This document shows positions 42,106-43,894 of a DNA stretch of 43,894 nt, piece after piece; the stretch's first letter is position 1; each line of letters opens with the position of its first letter. The notes beneath the pieces are model-generated. The model searched no databases and was not told the origin of the DNA. It saw nothing but the letters and a program-made list of their open reading frames with translations. Position numbers and translations under genes: made by a program. The DNA lies in the NCBI RefSeq assembly GCF_013214165.1, contig NZ_JABSSM010000006.1, forward strand, positions 46,415 to 90,308. Direction: 5' to 3'. The stretch comes from Shewanella sp. (GTDB lineage Bacteria > Pseudomonadota > Gammaproteobacteria > Enterobacterales > Shewanellaceae).

Positions 42106-43894
42106 ATGTCAGATTCTGATATATCACCTCAATTCAGTTCAAAAATGAGCATTACCGATTATAAAAAAGTAATCCAAGATGCTGATAACTACCTCAATGA
42201 AAACTTTACCCACGTTGCTATCGACGAGATAGTAAAGTTGCGCGCTGATTTTTTTGATGCCTTGCTGCTCCATCTCTGGGAATGTGCCAAACTCGCTACC
42301 GAAAACCTATCTCTCAATGCCATCGGTGGCTATGGCCGCCAAACGTTACACTTACACTCTGACATTGATATTTGTGTGTTATTTCCCGAAGAGCTTAGTC
42401 CTCATCAAAGCACCCAGATTGGCCTTTTTTTTACCCAACTATGGGATCTAGGTCTAGAGATAGGCCATAGTGTTCGAGCACTGACTGACATAGATACAGC
42501 GTGTAAAGAAGACATTACCATAGCTACCTCACTATTTGAAATTCGCCATTTATCGGGTCCTGAGTACCACGCTAATCAGGTCTTAGACAGACTATATGGC
42601 GATGATCTCTGGAGCAGTGAAGGCTTCTTTAAAGCCAAGGTCAGTGAGCAAGATGAGCGTCATCTAAAGGCGCAAGGCAGTGCTTTTAGCCTAGAACCCA
42701 ACCTAAAAAATAGCCCAGGTGGTATGCGTGATATCCAAACCCTGATATGGGTAACCCGTAAGTATTTCGCTGCTGAGGATATGGCGGCGTTAAGACGGTT
42801 CGGCTTCTTTACTAGCGATGAATATGCAGAACTATTAGAGTCACAACATTTTATCTGGCGTGCACGTTGGGCATTACACGCCGCAGCTCAGCGATCACAA
42901 AATCGATTACTTATTTCTTTGCAAAGTGATGTGGCCAGGCTGATGGGCTTTGGAGACAATAGTCACCTGGCTATCGAAAAAATGATGCGCCAGTTATATC
43001 GGGCAATGAGGCGGATTAGCGAACTTAATCAAATGCTATTACAGTATTTTAAAGATGAAATTCTGGAGCAAACAGACAAGAAATCTACCCCGTTAAATCA
43101 ACACTTCGAAATCAATGGTCGACTGATCAATGCTCGCCATGATGATGTATTTGTCGATCGCAAGCAGCTTATCGCTCTGTTTATTCATATAGCAGAAAAC
43201 GCCAACGATATTGACGGTATTACCCCGCAGACGATTCGATTAATACGTCAGGTCAGGCGACGATTACTGGGTGATCTGCAAGATTTTCATAGCTGCCGCA
43301 AAGAGTTCATCTCGCTATTTCGTCATCCTCAAGGCATGGGGCTCGCGCTATCATTAATGCACAAGCATGGGATCTTAGCCTCCTATCTTCCCCAGTGGCG
43401 CGAAATTGTGGGTCAGATGCAATTCGACTTATACCATGTTTATCCCGTAGACGAGCATACTCATAAGTTACTAAAAAACTTATATTCATTCAGTGGTAAA
43501 CCTGATTCACCCTCTCTTGCACAACCTAGTGCCGTTTACAAAGCGATAGAGAATAAAGAGGTATTGCTGTTAGCCGCCTTGTTCCATGATTTAGGCAAAG
43601 GACGCGGCGGTGACCACAGTGAATTGGGGGCTGTCGACGCGTTGCAATTTTCTAAATTTCATGAACTAAAACCTTCGCAAGCTAAGGTGATAACCTGGTT
43701 AGTTAAAAACCATCTATTGTTATCCTTATCCTCCCAACGGTTAGATATATATGACCCTTCGGAAGTAAAGAATCTTGCTAAAGCGATAGGCACTAAAGCC
43801 AGACTCGATGCTCTGTATTGTTTAACGGTTGCCGACATTAAGGCAACAAATGATGTTCTGTGGACCAATTGGAAGGCAAGCTTACTTCGAGATC
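42106..43894 (+). CDS. glnD: Bifunctional uridylyltransferase/uridylyl-removing enzyme GlnD, 3' end missing
   Basis: 596 codons are visible of the usual 850-900. GlnD senses glutamine and adds or removes UMP on PII proteins (GlnB/GlnK), controlling glutamine synthetase and nitrogen gene expression. The nucleotidyltransferase site GGYGRQTLHLHSDIDI (about residues 82-97) has the G-x-G and SDxD signature. The HD domain begins later with ALFHDLGKGRGGDHSELG, the uridylyl-removing site. The two ACT domains lie beyond the window. ATG 42106 follows AGGAG six bases upstream. It is a core housekeeping gene next to an accessory region. Confidence 0.95.
   Translation, partial: MSDSDISPQFSSKMSITDYKKVIQDADNYLNENFTHVAIDEIVKLRADFFDALLLHLWECAKLATENLSLNAIGGYGRQTLHLHSDIDICVLFPEELSPHQSTQIGLFFTQLWDLGLEIGHSVRALTDIDTACKEDITIATSLFEIRHLSGPEYHANQVLDRLYGDDLWSSEGFFKAKVSEQDERHLKAQGSAFSLEPNLKNSPGGMRDIQTLIWVTRKYFAAEDMAALRRFGFFTSDEYAELLESQHFIWRARWALHAAAQRSQNRLLISLQSDVARLMGFGDNSHLAIEKMMRQLYRAMRRISELNQMLLQYFKDEILEQTDKKSTPLNQHFEINGRLINARHDDVFVDRKQLIALFIHIAENANDIDGITPQTIRLIRQVRRRLLGDLQDFHSCRKEFISLFRHPQGMGLALSLMHKHGILASYLPQWREIVGQMQFDLYHVYPVDEHTHKLLKNLYSFSGKPDSPSLAQPSAVYKAIENKEVLLLAALFHDLGKGRGGDHSELGAVDALQFSKFHELKPSQAKVITWLVKNHLLLSLSSQRLDIYDPSEVKNLAKAIGTKARLDALYCLTVADIKATNDVLWTNWKASLLRD

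Noticed and set aside
1..43894. tRNA, rRNA, CRISPR array or prophage
   Set aside because: No cloverleaf-like sequence, rRNA stretch, regularly spaced repeats or phage structural genes were seen by eye; short tRNAs could still be missed.

Overview
The window reads as chromosomal DNA of a marine gammaproteobacterium, most likely a Shewanella species. This is inferred from the gene families present: a Fur-type imelysin/di-heme oxidoreductase cluster, HemG with a small cytochrome b partner, DUF3103 and DUF3332 proteins, SelO, ArfA, GlnD, and several large TonB/PepSY and outer-membrane proteins. No rRNA, tRNA, CRISPR array or intact insertion sequence was found. One gene is cut by the left edge (a giant TcdA/TcdB-pore-domain protein) and one by the right edge (glnD).

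Layout, left to right. (1) 1-3.8 kb: 3' part of a very large toxin-like protein with a clostridial-toxin pore/translocation domain. (2) 3.9-8.5 kb: an iron-type cluster behind a good Fur-box candidate: outer-membrane porin, imelysin lipoprotein and di-heme cytochrome lipoprotein, with an internal terminator before the cytochrome gene. (3) 8.6-10.5 kb: hemG plus a membrane cytochrome b gene, convergent with a DsbA-like oxidoreductase that has a CHNC active site. (4) 10.5-13.6 kb: a palindrome-rich intergenic region, a CHASE-GGDEF diguanylate cyclase, and a decayed second copy of the same gene. (5) 13.6-21.3 kb: a frameshifted flippase-like gene, an EEP-family nuclease/phosphatase, a POTRA-less Omp85 barrel, several unknown small proteins, a membrane-anchored cold-shock-like protein and a DMT exporter. 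(6) 21.8-25.7 kb: arfA with a hairpin inside its 3' coding end, a short-chain dehydrogenase relic, selO, a single-domain response regulator and ygjV.

(7) 25.9-34.9 kb: a Crp/Fnr-type regulator, a DUF3103 exported protein, and the most interesting module. A GntR/UTRA repressor is divergent from a TonB-dependent receptor, a PepSY membrane protein, and a PepSY protein fused to a [2Fe-2S] ferredoxin and an FAD/NAD(P)H reductase. Two identical GTATATAC octamers, matching the HutC/UTRA operator signature, lie between the repressor and the receptor. The inferred job is uptake of a specific ligand across the outer membrane, coupled to electron transfer from cytosolic NAD(P)H into the inner membrane or periplasm.

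(8) 35-42 kb: an AT-rich, gene-poor accessory stretch. It holds fused relics of a ribose operon (rbsK and rbsR pieces behind a still-recognisable LacI-type operator), an orphan AbrB/MazE antitoxin-like gene, a DUF3332 lipoprotein, a seven-copy TGACAC hexamer repeat, a previously unlisted 55-aa secreted peptide with a CX6C...CX6C cysteine pattern divergent from a membrane-anchored glutaredoxin, an opine-dehydrogenase-family enzyme and a small outer-membrane barrel. (9) 42.1 kb to the end: glnD, a core nitrogen-signalling gene.

The strongest candidates for something new are the GntR-receptor-PepSY-reductase module, the cysteine peptide/glutaredoxin pair and the toxin-like giant protein. The other findings are mainly regulatory elements and genome decay.
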